Positions 34,175 to 45,800 of a DNA stretch of 64,000 nt are shown here, in pieces; position 1 is the first letter of the stretch, and the number at the start of each line of letters is the position of its first letter. Origin of the DNA: Petrosia ficiformis. Taxonomy: Eukaryota; Porifera; Demospongiae; Haplosclerida; Petrosiidae. The notes beneath the pieces were generated by a model. The model was not told the origin of the DNA and did not search any database. It worked only from the letters and a program-made list of their open reading frames with translations. The DNA lies in contig OX345651.1 in assembly GCA_947044365.1 (NCBI GenBank), forward strand, positions 2,719,926 to 2,783,925. Reading direction: 5' to 3'. A program made the position numbers and the translations under genes.

Positions 34175-35095
34175 AACTGCTAGGTGTGGCTTGATTCAGT
34201 CTTCCAGACTCTTCCTGCATCTAACAAAGCATGAGTTTTACATCACTGGCTGTCTTAATGACTCCTTTTTCCAATTTAGAACCTTTGAACATGTATACTT
34301 CGAAAGTTATAGTTTCATGAAACACTCTGCCCATAATTATAGCAAAAATTAACTAGTATATAAATCTGCGAAATTAGGGGAGGGAGGATCATGCAACCTT
34401 CAGTTGCTCTATATTTATTTTCTGCTGCTGTTATTCATATCCAACATGGACATGTACATGTACAGCTATATTACATCACTATGTCACTATGCCACATTGT
34501 CACATTTGTTGTCAATTTTGATTGGTCAGCCAGTTATATGCACCTTGTGCATTATGGTATTTGAAATAATTGCTTACACTAAGATGGTTCAGATCAGATT
34601 CATGACAAATTAATAAATTAAAATCATATAGGCTGTTTGCTTTGAAGTGTGCACAAGTTATGTAATTACATGTATATTAATTAAAGTATCTGCAACAGAA
34701 GAAGGTCATTGCAAAGAGCATATGTACATACAAATTCATGTGCCTAGCATGCTGGCGAAAGATGTAGAAACAATTAACAAATAAACACAACAAACAAGCA
34801 GCTACAATGGCTTATAAAATTCATAAAACACAGCCACAACATTTACGTTTAGCTGCTAATTATTGAACTAAAAGCCCTATCTGCTGCAGAGATAAATGTA
34901 TTTTTACACAAATGAGCAGCATTTGATATAAATTAATTCAAACTACATATTATAATCGAATTGTCTGTTGAAAATCAAGATGGCTTCAAAATTAGTCTAC
35001 ACTGATTAATTTTTTCACTATAAGACTAATGTATTGTACCTCAATAATGAAGGAATAGTTTGAAATATATGTGCAATTGTACATGTACATCAGAG
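34175..35095. other. Non-coding stretch between D1 upstream region and D2
   Basis: No supported gene; small open frames lack coding character. Confidence 0.35.
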
Positions 35096-35096
35096 T

Positions 35097-35256
35097 TGTA
35101 GAAAGAAAGAAAAAAAGACACCTGAGGCAATGGAAAAATGAAAATGAGAGTAGCCTCAGGTGGGATTCGAACCCACGACACTCTGTACTTGAGACAGATA
35201 CTCTACCAACTGAGCTACTAAGGCAGCTCAGCTGACAGGGTCCGAATGAAACATCT
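35097..35256 (-). mobile_element. tRNA-derived SINE, copy 1 (complete cloverleaf)
   Basis: Reading the - strand: flank ATTCGGACCCTG, then a 73-nt tRNA-like body (35224 to 35152), then CTCTCATTTTC..TTGCCTCAGGTG and a (TTTC)n tail. The body folds fully: acceptor GCCTTAG/CTGAGGC, D stem GCTC/GAGT, anticodon stem TCTGT/ACAGA with loop CTCAAGT, T stem GTGGG/CCCAC with TTCGAAT. A second copy in the opposite orientation is at 51290, sharing flank and tail. Confidence 0.7.
35152..35224 (-). tRNA. tRNA-like cloverleaf, anticodon CAA, short variable loop
   Basis: All four stems pair (one G-U in the acceptor stem, one at the base of the D stem). Loop CTCAAGT gives anticodon CAA (Leu, UUG), but a real tRNA-Leu has a long variable arm and this one has only GTGTC (5 nt). 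No intron. Because it shares flanks and tail with a second copy, it is more likely the SINE head than a working tRNA gene. Confidence 0.4.
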
Positions 35257-35434
35257 CATACGCCTGTATGAACAGACTAAGTTTACACAAGGCATGTACA
35301 TGTACATCATAGTTTTGATATGTCTTGAAGCATGGGCCCAATTGGCCTAACAATGGTTAGTGTGTGCACCATTGAGAATACATCTTGAGCCAATTAACAA
35401 AGAGTTAATGCTATTAGTGACAATATAATCATAA

Positions 35435-36169
35435 TTAACTGTGCCATCTGGACCACAACAAAAGAACTGCACAATTATATTTTAATCGTCTTATATAGTT
35501 TTCTGTACTAGTATCTGATCCATACATCTTATCGTGTAATTTCTTCCATACTCGTATATTAAACCCGTTTTTCAGCAGTTGTTGGAGACCTTTTCTATGA
35601 CTAGAGTCATCAAGATGCCATATCCGTCCCACAAAAATGGTAGGTTTTTGATGTTGGTGACGAAAATGATTTATTAATTCTGTAGAGCAATTGTGACATG
35701 GAGAATTTTTAATCCTCATTGTTGATATATGGTGAGGTTGTCTCTTGCTAGTGATGAAGAGTATTTCTGCATGTTTACCACCTGGTGTGTTAATGAATAC
35801 TTGTTTTTTATTAATCCATAAAAGAGTACCAGGTTCCTTATCTGCTCTCTCTGCTACTTCATCTTCATTATTCATGTACTCACAATCTATTGATTCATCA
35901 GTGTAGTCATGTACTGTTAACATTGGTTGTGTTTCTCCTTTTTCTAAATCAATATTGTTTGGTTCAACTTGTTTTAGTACACATTCTTGTGTATCATAGA
36001 CAGGTGCTACTTTATACTGTCTTCTTTGTTCCGTCTCCTCATCAGAGCCACAGTATACATATACATAGCACGCTATACATATGCACAAGGGAATAGCCCC
36101 AAATACTGATAAAAGAATAACCCCAACTACTGCTATCGATATACTCTCTGTATGATCAAGCTCCATCAT
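35435..36169 (-). CDS. D2: membrane-anchored AID/APOBEC-like deaminase
   Basis: 244 residues (two adjacent ATG codons; the acceptor CCCAG directly precedes the first). Anchor at residues 11-40 (ISIAVVGVILLSVFGAIPLC then ICIACYVYVYC), then an acidic linker containing APVYD. Deaminase domain: H133-A-E135, S-P157-C-H-N-C161, PTIFVGRIWHL, KGLQQLL and FNIRVWKKL. The tail after RRLK runs on for 14 residues with no match to D1, where the protein stops. Leader exon donor at 36391, 221-bp intron. Closest relative in the window is D1. A duplicate of the D2 3' flank (35310-35450) is found at 37261-37400 without a gene body. Confidence 0.85.
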   Translation of the reverse strand: MMELDHTESISIAVVGVILLSVFGAIPLCICIACYVYVYCGSDEETEQRRQYKVAPVYDTQECVLKQVEPNNIDLEKGETQPMLTVHDYTDESIDCEYMNNEDEVAERADKEPGTLLWINKKQVFINTPGGKHAEILFITSKRQPHHISTMRIKNSPCHNCSTELINHFRHQHQKPTIFVGRIWHLDDSSHRKGLQQLLKNGFNIRVWKKLHDKMYGSDTSTENYIRRLKYNCAVLLLWSRWHS

Positions 36170-37260
36170 CTGGGAATAGTGATAAAAGGGAGGAAGAAAT
36201 ATTAATGAAGAATTGCAATATAATATCTTTTGACTTGTATAGAACAGCTAAGAAAGTAAAAATACCTAAAGTACATTTTGCTGAGTTAGCTATGTACAAG
36301 TAACATACCAGGAGTACATGTACGGTACTATACAATATACATGTACATGTAATATACAACATACATGTTATATACATGTATGTTTCTTACCTGTTTATTT
36401 GTTTGTATCACTTCAATTCTTCACTTCAACTAGCTTACATGTATTACCAGCATCTAGATAATTGTCTGCATTATGTACTGAATGATTGCTCAATAATCTT
36501 ATAATAACATACACAATGTACATATACAACATGTACTATTACTATAATATTTACTATATTATTTACTGACAGCGTCCAAATTATTTGCATAATTTAGTTA
36601 TTCTTATGCTCCTGAAAACACTCTGGTGATTTCCCTCATCAAGTTGTTTCTATTTTTAAATTAATCCATGACATCATATTGTTAGGTTTTTTATATTGAT
36701 CACATACAGCTGTACATGTAATATCATGAAGAAAGTTACATAATACATGTTTTGATGATTACTAGAAGTCCAGAGCCACGTCAAATGGCTTACTAGCTGT
36801 AGATTATATTATCATGGCAAATACTTATTTCATATTAATAGTACAAAATTCAAAGTACATGAAATTATGCTTGGGCAGTATCACATTCTTGGACAAAAAG
36901 CTCAAGTCTATATTTGGTATAGGTGACTTGCTATTTAATATTTAACTATGTATAATTATATACATGTACATAGTACACATGTATATATTTATTAGTTTTA
37001 GTATTAAATTGTATAACTTATATACTTCAAGAAATAGCTGCTTTGATCTAAGAATAATCTGGTTTACAATCAAGTTAACAAACTATAGATCTGTATACTC
37101 TAACTAATACACACAATAATTTTTTATTATGGTGTATGAATATTAATTATTAGTTGAAAATTAAAAAGGGGGCTTTAGCCCCCTAGCCTCCCCTGTACAT
37201 GTATAATCTACACACACTACATCCAAACATGATTGTAATTTGCACATTACATATACATCA

Positions 37261-37420
37261 GAGGTTTTGATACATCTTGAAGCATGAGCCAAATTGGCTC
37301 AACAATGGTTAGTGAGTGGGGCATTGGGAATACATCTTGAGCCAATTAACAAAGAGTTAATGCTGTTAGTGACAATATAATCATAATTAACTGCGCCACT
37401 GGCCCTATTAGAGAACTGTG
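37261..37420 (-). repeat. Duplicate of the D2 3' flank (ghost deaminase locus)
   Basis: CTTGAAGCATGAGCC, TGGCTCAACAATGGTTAGTG and TGAGCCAATTAACAAAGAGT repeat the sequence just downstream of D2 (35318-35440). The upstream side (37600-37850) instead matches the promoter flank at 31420-31640. The gene body between them is missing. Confidence 0.7.
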
Positions 37421-37867
37421 CAGTGCCAAGTAAGAAGCTACATGTATTTGTGCCAACAGTGTGCCATATGAGCTTATCAAAAACACTAATATACATGAAC
37501 ATGTTTATTCTTTTTACATATTTACTCCTCTGTATGATATGTAACTTCACTGTGCTATAATTTGAAGTGAGTGTGTATGTATTATATATGCAATTTGTGA
37601 AATGATTTGCACACACTATATTCATATTATGATGATTATATTTTGTTGATGGTATATAATTATTCATATAGATCACATAATATTTTAACAGTAATTACAT
37701 GTTTCTAAGGAAGTAATATTTTACAGGAAGCCCACCTTTAGGATAATTATGAGCTAGTTATTTCTTTAGTATACAACTATGAGTATTCCAGTAATCTGCT
37801 GTTTCCTTGAAGTGGTTATTTGATTATGAAGATTTGACAAGAGTTGTTTCATAAATTATTTTAAATT

Positions 37868-38046
37868 ACAGTATATATGTTAATAAAATGTCACCATACA
37901 GTAACAGTAATTACCTTAGTTCTACTGTCAGTAATTACTGTCTTGTTACTGTGGTGTACAATTCACAAGTATAGCAATTAATGTCAAAACTACTGTTGAA
38001 CTACCATAGTGTGATAAATAAACTACCGACTACTGAGTATTTACAT
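37868..38046. mobile_element. Palindromic MITE M2 (copy 2)
   Basis: TTAATAAAATGTCACCATAC, CAGTAACAGTAATTACCTTA and the right-hand ACTACTGAGTATTTAC parallel the element at 20183. The right end is more degraded. Confidence 0.6.
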
Positions 38047-38811
38047 GTAGTGGGCTAATCTGCTATTAATCATGGTAACAAAAATTATTATCAAATTTTA
38101 TTCTGCTTTTATTCTTAGTGTTAAACTCGATTGCCTGTTTTCACATTTTAAATGTTTTTATAGTTATATCAAAGGCTTCTATACCTTTAACAATTGCCTG
38201 ATCACTATGCAAAGTCTTATTTGACCTAAATATAGTATACACAATGTATTCTGCAGCTAATAGAAACGTATGTACATAAAAGGCATCTACACGTATACCT
38301 TTAACAACACTCATCACTACACACTAGGCTTGGGTAATAATTCATTATATTATATCGCATACATGTACATTGCAATATTATATAATCGCTATAATCATCT
38401 GATTTTGGTCTGCCAATATTATCACACGATGCCAAAATGGCTGGGTAGTATTATTTTTATTGCTTTTACAATACATGTAATTCATCAACTAAAATATGTT
38501 TCAAAGAATCATTTTTATTTCTGAACATTTCAGTAACTATAATTTATTATAAAATAGAAAGCAGAAATTGATTTATCATCTAGTGTGTATTACATGTACA
38601 TTTAGATGTGTTTCTGTCATTATATATGTGACTAGAAATAAGGAAGATTGATCAAATACTGGGGTGTTCAGGAAGTGCAATCATTTTCTTGATGATAAAA
38701 AATTGATTGATATAATGAATACCATAAATTGATTAAAAGTACACTGCATATATACATGTATACATGTATGATGTACAATAATTATATACAATGTACATCT
38801 ACATTTCTTAC

Positions 38812-38850
38812 CTGTTTACTTTGTTCAACTCTTCAAATTGATACTGTACA
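38812..38850 (-). other. Orphan leader exon of the deaminase family
   Basis: Donor AAACAG/GTAAGAAATG at 38812/38811 on the - strand, as in D1 and D2. The next coding body downstream is the ghost locus at 37.3 kb, so this leader has lost its gene. Its upstream flank (38990-39110) still carries the shared distal motifs. Confidence 0.55.
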
Positions 38851-39343
38851 ATTATATTTTTGCATTATATACTACAGTGATTGCACAATGAGCTAATAAT
38901 GACATGTTGCGCAATGATTCAACTCATAATATTCATAATTATAAATTATATTGAATAAACTTAATTCATTTGTTTAATTACTTAGTTACTGAGAACAAGA
39001 AAAGTCCCTGGTGATCCCCCATTGTTCTATGTTTAGAAACTTTAGATTAACTTGTACATATACATGTAATTTGTATTCCTGTGGATCACATGATATAGTA
39101 ACTTAGTAAGGTAGTGAGATGTTTCAAAACCTGAGTCAAATGGATAGTTTCAATAGGTTGGTTTATAGGCTCTTAGGTATATTATTAGCCTTCCTGCAAA
39201 CATGCATGTGTGTGAAAGGGTACGGTAATCGTTTTGTGTGTCTCTGTGTATTACTAAGGATATTAGTAAGGAATAAAAAACAATGGCAGGCTTTTTCTAA
39301 AACCTTTTGGTTGTAATTATCTTGTAATGTTACATGTACAATA

Positions 39344-39664
39344 CAGGGTTCTTGCCAGAAAATCAATTCAAGAAGCGGTATTTTTTAGCTCATTAATTAC
39401 TCATAACCAACAGTATTTCTCAACCACATCACTTTGCATATTATCACAATGTTTATTTTAAATTTCTCCTACCTGGAATAGAATATATACTGTACCAGTG
39501 CTTTTAAAAAGGCATATTTTTATATATAGCTATCGTTTTTAGTATTCAAGAAAGGTACATTTCTTTTCAAGAAGGTACAGCTGATGTTTTTAGCATTCAA
39601 GAAGGGTACTGAACGTGACTTCTCAAGAATGGTTCTGTACCCTTCAAAAACAGCGAGAACCCTG
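39344..39664. mobile_element. hAT-type MITE with exact 8-bp target duplication
   Basis: Ends CAGGGTTCTTGC and, inverted, GCGAGAACCCTG, flanked on both sides by GTACAATA (39336-39343 and 39665-39672). Internal tandem-like AAGAA(G)GGTAC words. Confidence 0.85.
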
Positions 39665-39934
39665 GTACAATATGCAACAATTTTGGATAATTTACTGTTG
39701 TAATCATCACGTACACATGTTTCATATTATATGAGTAGCTCACAAGTTATTAATTGTATATGAGTTGAGATTATGATCACTTAAATACAAACAACAATTT
39801 CACAGTTTATGATGTACTGTTCATATACTATTCATGTAAGGAGTATGTATATTTACACACAAACACACTTAAAAAATTTGTGTAAATAACATGAATATAA
39901 ATTATATTTATTAATAATAAAAAACAATAGATAT

Positions 39935-39975
<41 letters not shown>

Positions 39976-40035
39976 TATGTGTATAAATTATAAAAAAAAA
40001 GCATAAATAAATAAATAAATAATAGTAATAATAAA

Positions 40036-40335
40036 TTAAATTAAGTCAGATTGATTAGTAGGGGCCGAATCCATAATTGAAACAGCATTTCCCCGTTGTA
40101 CAGCTACCGAAATCTGCTGCAATAAGAAGGTTCGAGACTTTGGTTCCAATGTATGTACATGAATACGATTGCCCAAATCATTAATAAAATCGATTGCCAC
40201 TGGACCTGTAACACCAGAAGTCTCTACAACAATTGGAATAAAATGATGAGATCTAGTTAAGTATTGATATAGGTCATGTTTCCTCTTTTCAGCTGCCACT
40301 GCAACAGCACCTGCTTCAGAAACAGCTAAAGCATA
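40036..40335 (-). mobile_element. Retrotransposon C-terminal fragment
   Basis: Open - strand frame of about 95 residues: AVAAEKRKHDLYQYL, FIPIVVETSGVTGP, FINDLGNRI and SRTFLLQQISVAVQRGNAVS. This matches the conserved C-terminal tail of reverse-transcriptase-bearing proteins common in invertebrate genomes (...FxPIAIETxGxxxxxxxxFLxxLGRRI...FLxQRLSVAVQRGN...). Only the tail is present, directly 3' of the D3 pseudogene. Confidence 0.6.
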
Positions 40336-40407
40336 TGAATATCAAGATAAATTATATTATATTGCATGTACATGACTACATGTATCTACATTTATCTGTT
40401 TTATTTA

Positions 40408-40783
40408 CTATGATCTATCTATACATGTGTATTGAGCCTCTTGTTTAATATCTCTGAGGTACTTATGAGTTTTACGGCTATCTGAACCATTCAGTGTAGT
40501 ATGAAGAGTCTCCCATACTTCTAATTCAAAACCATGTTGCAGTAGTCTTTTCAAACCCTCAATATTTTCTTGATTATCTGGTTGATATATACGCCCAATA
40601 TATATTGTAGGCTTTCTTTGATAGAGCCGAAAGTGGGCTGTTAAATGTTGAGCACAATCAGAACACACGGTTCATCTCATGAGCTAACGTAATTGCCTCA
40701 TCATCTGTATAATCTTTGACTTGATCAATGGGTTTTGTTACTCTGTTGCGGTGGTGTCTACAACGTGACTTTTGCTTGTTGGT
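40408..40783 (-). pseudogene. D3: deaminase pseudogene with central deletion
   Basis: From an acceptor-like TTTCACAG at 40784 the frame reads NRVTKPIDQVKDYTDDEAI, then TLAHEM. The next bases jump straight to the part encoding CSDCAQHLTAHF, removing about 45 residues that include the H-A-E motif and the first Cys of P-C-x2-C. The frame also shifts by one at the junction (TGA in the old frame). The C-terminal half is otherwise intact (PTIYIGRIYQ, EGLKRLL, FELEVWETLH). No anchor-coding part is found. The leader donor region at 40919-40943 has been split by a TACATGTA insertion. Confidence 0.8.
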
Positions 40784-41290
40784 CTGTGAAATTAATGGAT
40801 GATGCAATCATGTGTAACATACATGTCCTGTTTTGCTTACATCATCCACCCTGCTATTTTGTGTGTGTGTATGGCCTTCATTTTCTGTGATATTATACTA
40901 GCTATTCAATAATATTGTTCTTACATACATGTACATGTACCTGTTTACTTCTTTCTCAGATGTCTAACTTCTCTTTCAAGTCAGTGTATTTACATGTATA
41001 TACATACTAATCACATTATTGTGGAAGGATCCGGATCACAATATTCATATTATAACTGACACTATAAATTATTCATTTGCTTAATTGCATAATACAGTAT
41101 TTGCTACATGTACATGTATGTACCCTGGTAATTCCCTACTTCATGTAACCCATGCCATCATACAGTATATATATTATACAATATAATTCCTACACTCATA
41201 CAGTATACTTACATGTACATGTACATGGAAAATCACATGCAACATGTACAGGTAGACGTACATATATTCTTCATACCTGTTTGCTTCTTT

Positions 41291-41335
41291 CTAGGATATC
41301 TCACTACTCTATGGTATAATCCTAAGTCATTGTAT
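41291..41335 (-). other. Orphan leader exon with altered donor
   Basis: CTTCATACCTGTTTGCTTCTTTC (23 bases, + strand, broken here as CTTCATACCTG and TTTGCTTCTTTC) followed by TAGGATATCTCACTACTCT matches the leader at 31314 and 33413, but the donor reads GTATGAAG instead of GTAAGAAG. It lies 350 bp upstream of another leader (40.94 kb), a tandem leader pair. Confidence 0.5.
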
Positions 41336-42106
41336 AATTATAATTATACTTATATATGTACCATTTGACATGACTCTGCAGTTATACATGTATTTATTGA
41401 CAGTGTAAAATTATTTATTTAGTTGATTGCGTAATATTTGCTTACTACATGTATTGCATGTTTCTAGTGATTTATCTCTATGTAGTGTTCTATTTTTAGA
41501 TTAACCCATGACATCATATTTCTATAGATCATGTGATGTCGTAACAGTAATTATTTCAAAGAAATTATTTTACCAGAAGCCCAAAACCACTTGAGATGAC
41601 TTAATTATGGGCTAATGGATATGATTCATTGGTATACATGTATAACTACATGTAGGACTGTATTCCAGTAATCTACTGTTATCTTGAAGTGGTTATGTAC
41701 ATGTACATGTATTACACATGTACAGTCATTTGATAATTATTATATCTGAGAATGTATTATCACCAGTTGTTGTTTCATGTAATTAATTAATACTTGCATG
41801 CATGTTATCTTGATGTGTATATGTATAGTGATTATTTGATAACTATTATACCAGTATCTGACAATTTATTATTGCCATTGTTTCATAAATTCAAACTTGT
41901 ATACATGTACATGCATGTACTGTACAAAGTGTACATACATGTACATACAATGTATAATATACAAGGTACAATGTATATTAAAAATTGACTAGTCTACAAA
42001 ACAAAACAAAGTTTTTTTTCTACTAGATGTACATTTGTATATGTATCTACATGTACTGTATCTATCTAGCATCTATCTATCTAGTTTTGTACTCATTGTG
42101 ATCTAT

Positions 42107-42718
42107 CTATGTATTACGAACTTCTTCTTTAACATCTCTGAGGTAGTTATGAGTTATACGACTGTGTGGACCATGCTTCTTAGTATGAAGAGTCTCCCAC
42201 ACTTCCAACTCAAAACCTTGTTGACATAGATTTTTTAATCCCTCACGATCTTCTTGATTATCTATTTGATATATATGTCCAACATATATTATAGGCTTCC
42301 TACAATGTTGAAAGAAATTTATCAATACTCGTGAACATCCAGCACATGGGGAATTCTTGATCCATATTGTAGTAATTTTATGTGCTTGTGTTTTCCTAGT
42401 AAGGATGAATTCAGCATGTGTGTATGGTGGATCACTATTGCTACGATACAGCTTTCCTTCATTAGTTAGTAGATGAGTGACACCATTTTCACTGTGTGCT
42501 ATTTGTGCTGCTTCATATTCACTAAAACATCTCTCCTCTTCTCTGTAATGAAACATATATGCATTATAGCTTCCTCGAGATCCAAATGATTCGGCATGAG
42601 GTTGTATCCATGGTTCATTTTGAGTAGCCCATATAATTATTTTGCAAATGAACAATACTATCAATACTATCCCTACTATCAATAGTATCAGTACACCAAT
42701 AATAGTTGCACCATCCAT
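42107..42718 (-). CDS. D4: membrane-anchored AID/APOBEC-like deaminase
   Basis: 203 residues. Strong anchor at 6-30 (IIGVLILLIVGIVLIVLFIC). The linker ends CFSEYEAAQIAHSEN, the start of the domain in this subfamily. THLLTNEGKLYRS precedes H101-A-E103; S-P124-C-A-G-C128; then PIIYVGHIYQI, EGLKNL and FELEVWETLH. Leader exon ends at 42803 (CAAGAG/GTAAGTG). Acceptor (CTACACAG) is 7 bases before the ATG; intron 77 bp, among the shortest. An inverted pair with TATGAATATAATTATAAT and ATTATATTCATAG lies upstream (42910-42960). All catalytic positions are present; expected to be active. Confidence 0.85.
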   Translation of the reverse strand: MDGATIIGVLILLIVGIVLIVLFICKIIIWATQNEPWIQPHAESFGSRGSYNAYMFHYREEERCFSEYEAAQIAHSENGVTHLLTNEGKLYRSNSDPPYTHAEFILTRKTQAHKITTIWIKNSPCAGCSRVLINFFQHCRKPIIYVGHIYQIDNQEDREGLKNLCQQGFELEVWETLHTKKHGPHSRITHNYLRDVKEEVRNT

Positions 42719-43697
42719 TGCGTAGCTGTGTAGGTAGCTGAAATAATTGCGAAATTAATCTACATATATGTATTCATGAAAGAGTACTATTCATTCACTT
42801 ACCTCTTGGAATAAGCCTTGTAAATTAACTTGTAATCAACTACACAATTGTTTCTCTTCTACATGTATCTTCCTGTCTGTAGGTTTGGTTTGGCTTTATA
42901 ATCACCTTGAAACTATGAATATAATTATAATATTAATGATAATTATATTCATAGTTTCCAGGTGCTGATTATTCACTTTACTGGGTATTAAATACACATA
43001 CCTGTATGTTTAGAATAACTTCGCATTTCCAACTACTTGAAATACCTTGAATTATCTTGTTACATGTACACATGTACAATAGAACAAGAAAGATCTATGA
43101 TTGTATTCAATTTCAGTATTGTACTGATGATTATTTATCATATTTATAATTATATATTATTAATCCCCATGGAAACAATCATAGTGATGACCTTGCTTAC
43201 CATAAAACATATTTAGAGTATACCAGGCAAAAATTGTACTTTCAAAATATTTCATCAGTATCATGAATACATGAAGTATGTAGACTATGTACATGTACTT
43301 GTATATATCTACTCAATAATATTATCTACTGCTAGAAGAACTAATGAAATGTAAATTACATGTATATATTTATAATAGAATAGAACATCAAGTACTTACC
43401 TTTTGAATAACTAATAATTATTCTTAATATTATAAAATTATCAAATTCTGTTAAATGTTTGTTTTCATGGAACTATGAATATGTACATATATTAATTAAT
43501 ACATGTACATGTATTTAATTAATTATATTCATGGTTTTACAGAATACATGTACATGTATATTAGTTTATAAATACCTGTTAAACTTGTTTATAGCTACAC
43601 AGATATTTTGACACTTTGTTGAGGAATACTCTAAGGCATATCACAAAACATTATCTTTGCTATTACTCACACATATTTTACATAAATATTCAGATAC

Positions 43698-44972
43698 ACA
43701 TGTCAGCTAAGCCTGAGTATGGGTTGATATATCCAGTTACCCACACATGTCAGCTAAGCTTGAGTATTGGTTGATATATCCAGTTACCCACACATGTCAG
43801 CTAAGCCTGAGTATTGGTTGGTATACCCAGTTACCCACACATGTCAGCTAAGCCTGAGTATTGGTTGATACATTGTATATCCAGTTACCCACACATGTCA
43901 GCTAAGCTTGAGTATTGGTTGATATACCCAGTTACCCACACATGTCAGCTAAGCCTGAGTATTGGTTGATATATCCAGTTACCCACACATGTCAGCTAAG
44001 CCTGAGTATTGGTTGATATACCCAGTTACCCACACAAGTCAGCTAAGTATTGGTTGATATACCCAGTTACCCACACATGTCAGCTAAGTCTGAGTATTGG
44101 TTGATATATCCAGTTACATGTCAGCTATGCCTGAGTATTGGCCAGTTGCCCACACATGTCAGCTAAGCCTGAGTATTGGTTGATATATCCAGTTACCCAC
44201 ACATGTCAGCTAAGCCTGAGTATTGGCCAGTTGCCCACACATGTCAGCTAAGCCTGAGTATTGGTTGATATACCCAGTTACCCACACATGTCAGCTAAGC
44301 CTGAGTATTGGTTGATATATCCAGTTACCCACACATGTCAGCTAAGCCTGAGTATTGGTTGATATATCCAGTTACCCACACATGTCAGCTAAGCCTGAGT
44401 ATTGGTTGATATACCCAGTTACCCACACAAGTCAGCTAAGTATTGGTTGATATACCCAGTTACCCACACATGTCAGCTAAGTCTGAGTATTGGTTGATAT
44501 ATCCAGTTACCCACACATGTCAGCTAAGCCTGAGTATTGGTTGATATAACCAGTTACCCACACATGTCAGCTAAGCCTGAGTATTGGTTGATATATCCAG
44601 TTACCCACACATGTCAGCTAAGCCTGAGTATTGGTTGATATACCCAGTTACCCACACAAGTCAGCTAAGTATTGGTTGATATACCCAGTTACCCACACAT
44701 GTCAGCTAAGTCTGAGTATTGGTAGATATATCCAGTTACCCACACATGTCAGCTAAGCCTGAGTATGGGTTGATATAACCAGTTACCCACACATGTCAGC
44801 TAAGTCTGAGTATTGGTAGATATACCCAGTTATCCACACATGTCACCTAAGCCTGAGTATTGGTTGATATACCCAGTTACCCACACATGTCACCTAAGCC
44901 TGAGTATTGGTTGATATACCCAGTTACCCACACATGTCAGCTAAGCCTGAGTATTGGTTGATATAACCAGTT
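43698..44972. repeat. Minisatellite, about 46-bp unit, about 27 copies
   Basis: Tandem unit with CACACATGTCAGCTAAGCCT, GAGTATTGGTTGATATACC and CAGTTACC. Shortened variants (ACACAAGTCAGCTAAGTATTGG) recur at 44033, 44425 and 44655, so blocks of units have duplicated together. It separates D4 from D5. Confidence 0.95.
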
Positions 44973-45137
44973 AGTTAGAAACAACTAATGATTACTAATC
45001 AATTAGAATATTACAACAAGCCTGATGTACATAATCTACATATGTAGGATTAAGATGATAGTGTAAGAACTACATTGTATAAACAAGAATAGTGGTTTCA
45101 TTACTAGAAATTCGTTTCTACATTTTGTACTAGTATT

Positions 45138-45788
45138 CTATATAATGTGTTTCTGCTCTTTGATTTTCATGTAATAGTTGCAGGGAAAATCTGCTGCTTT
45201 TCTTCTCAAACGTAGCAGATATTTTTGAGTATCCAAGGAACTAGTTTTCGAATTTAGATTGCATAAAGTTTCCCATACTCGAATATTAAAACCTTTCTTT
45301 ATCAAACAAATTAATTGCTTGTCATCTTCTTGATCGTGTTTTTGATATATTTCACCTACAAATATATCGGGCTTTGTGTATCCCTCAAAGTATGTCTTCA
45401 GTTTTCGAGAGCATAATGAACAAGGTGATTTCTTAATCCACAATTCGGTGATATCTTTTTTAATACTCGTTGTATCCTCCATGAATAGTATTTCAGCATG
45501 TCTTGTTACAGAGCTCAAATAAACTTTCCCTTCATTTGTTCGTAAGATTGTCACACTTTTCATTTTTTGTGCTAACTTAGCCGCCTCTTCTTCTGTATAG
45601 AGTATGTCTAAATGTGAGCTTCTTCGTTTCTTTTTACTCCCTGTGATCCAATTGCAAAGTTTTGTTTGTAGTCCATTCCATATCTTTACATTTAATTTGG
45701 TACTACAACAGCGGTAGTATACTATTATGAATGTGATCATAACTATCAGAAGAATACCAATTGTATTTCTTTCTGTGATTTCTTCCAT
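45138..45788 (-). CDS. D5: membrane-anchored AID/APOBEC-like deaminase
   Basis: 216 residues. Anchor at 9-26 (NTIGILLIVMITFIIVYY) followed by RCC and a basic linker (KKKRR at 52-56). YTEEEAAKLAQKMKSVT opens the domain; RTNEGKVYLSS precedes H97-A-E99; S-P122-C-S-L-C126; then PDIFVGEIYQK, LICLIKKGFNIRVWETL. The C-terminal tail (AADFPCNYYMKIKEQK) is longer than in relatives. The first exon ends at 46121; the 320-bp intron is largely a (TGTC)n and (TG)n microsatellite. It is intermediate between the D4 group and the D9/D10 group. Catalytic residues are complete. Confidence 0.85.
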   Translation of the reverse strand: MEEITERNTIGILLIVMITFIIVYYRCCSTKLNVKIWNGLQTKLCNWITGSKKKRRSSHLDILYTEEEAAKLAQKMKSVTILRTNEGKVYLSSVTRHAEILFMEDTTSIKKDITELWIKKSPCSLCSRKLKTYFEGYTKPDIFVGEIYQKHDQEDDKQLICLIKKGFNIRVWETLCNLNSKTSSLDTQKYLLRLRRKAADFPCNYYMKIKEQKHII

Positions 45789-45800
45789 TGTTTTTGTGTG

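Noticed and set aside
38270..38524. Small + strand frame
   Set aside because: No splice signals, AT-rich composition, no recognisable domain.
43698..44972. CRISPR-like array
   Set aside because: Same reason: contiguous tandem units with no spacers.
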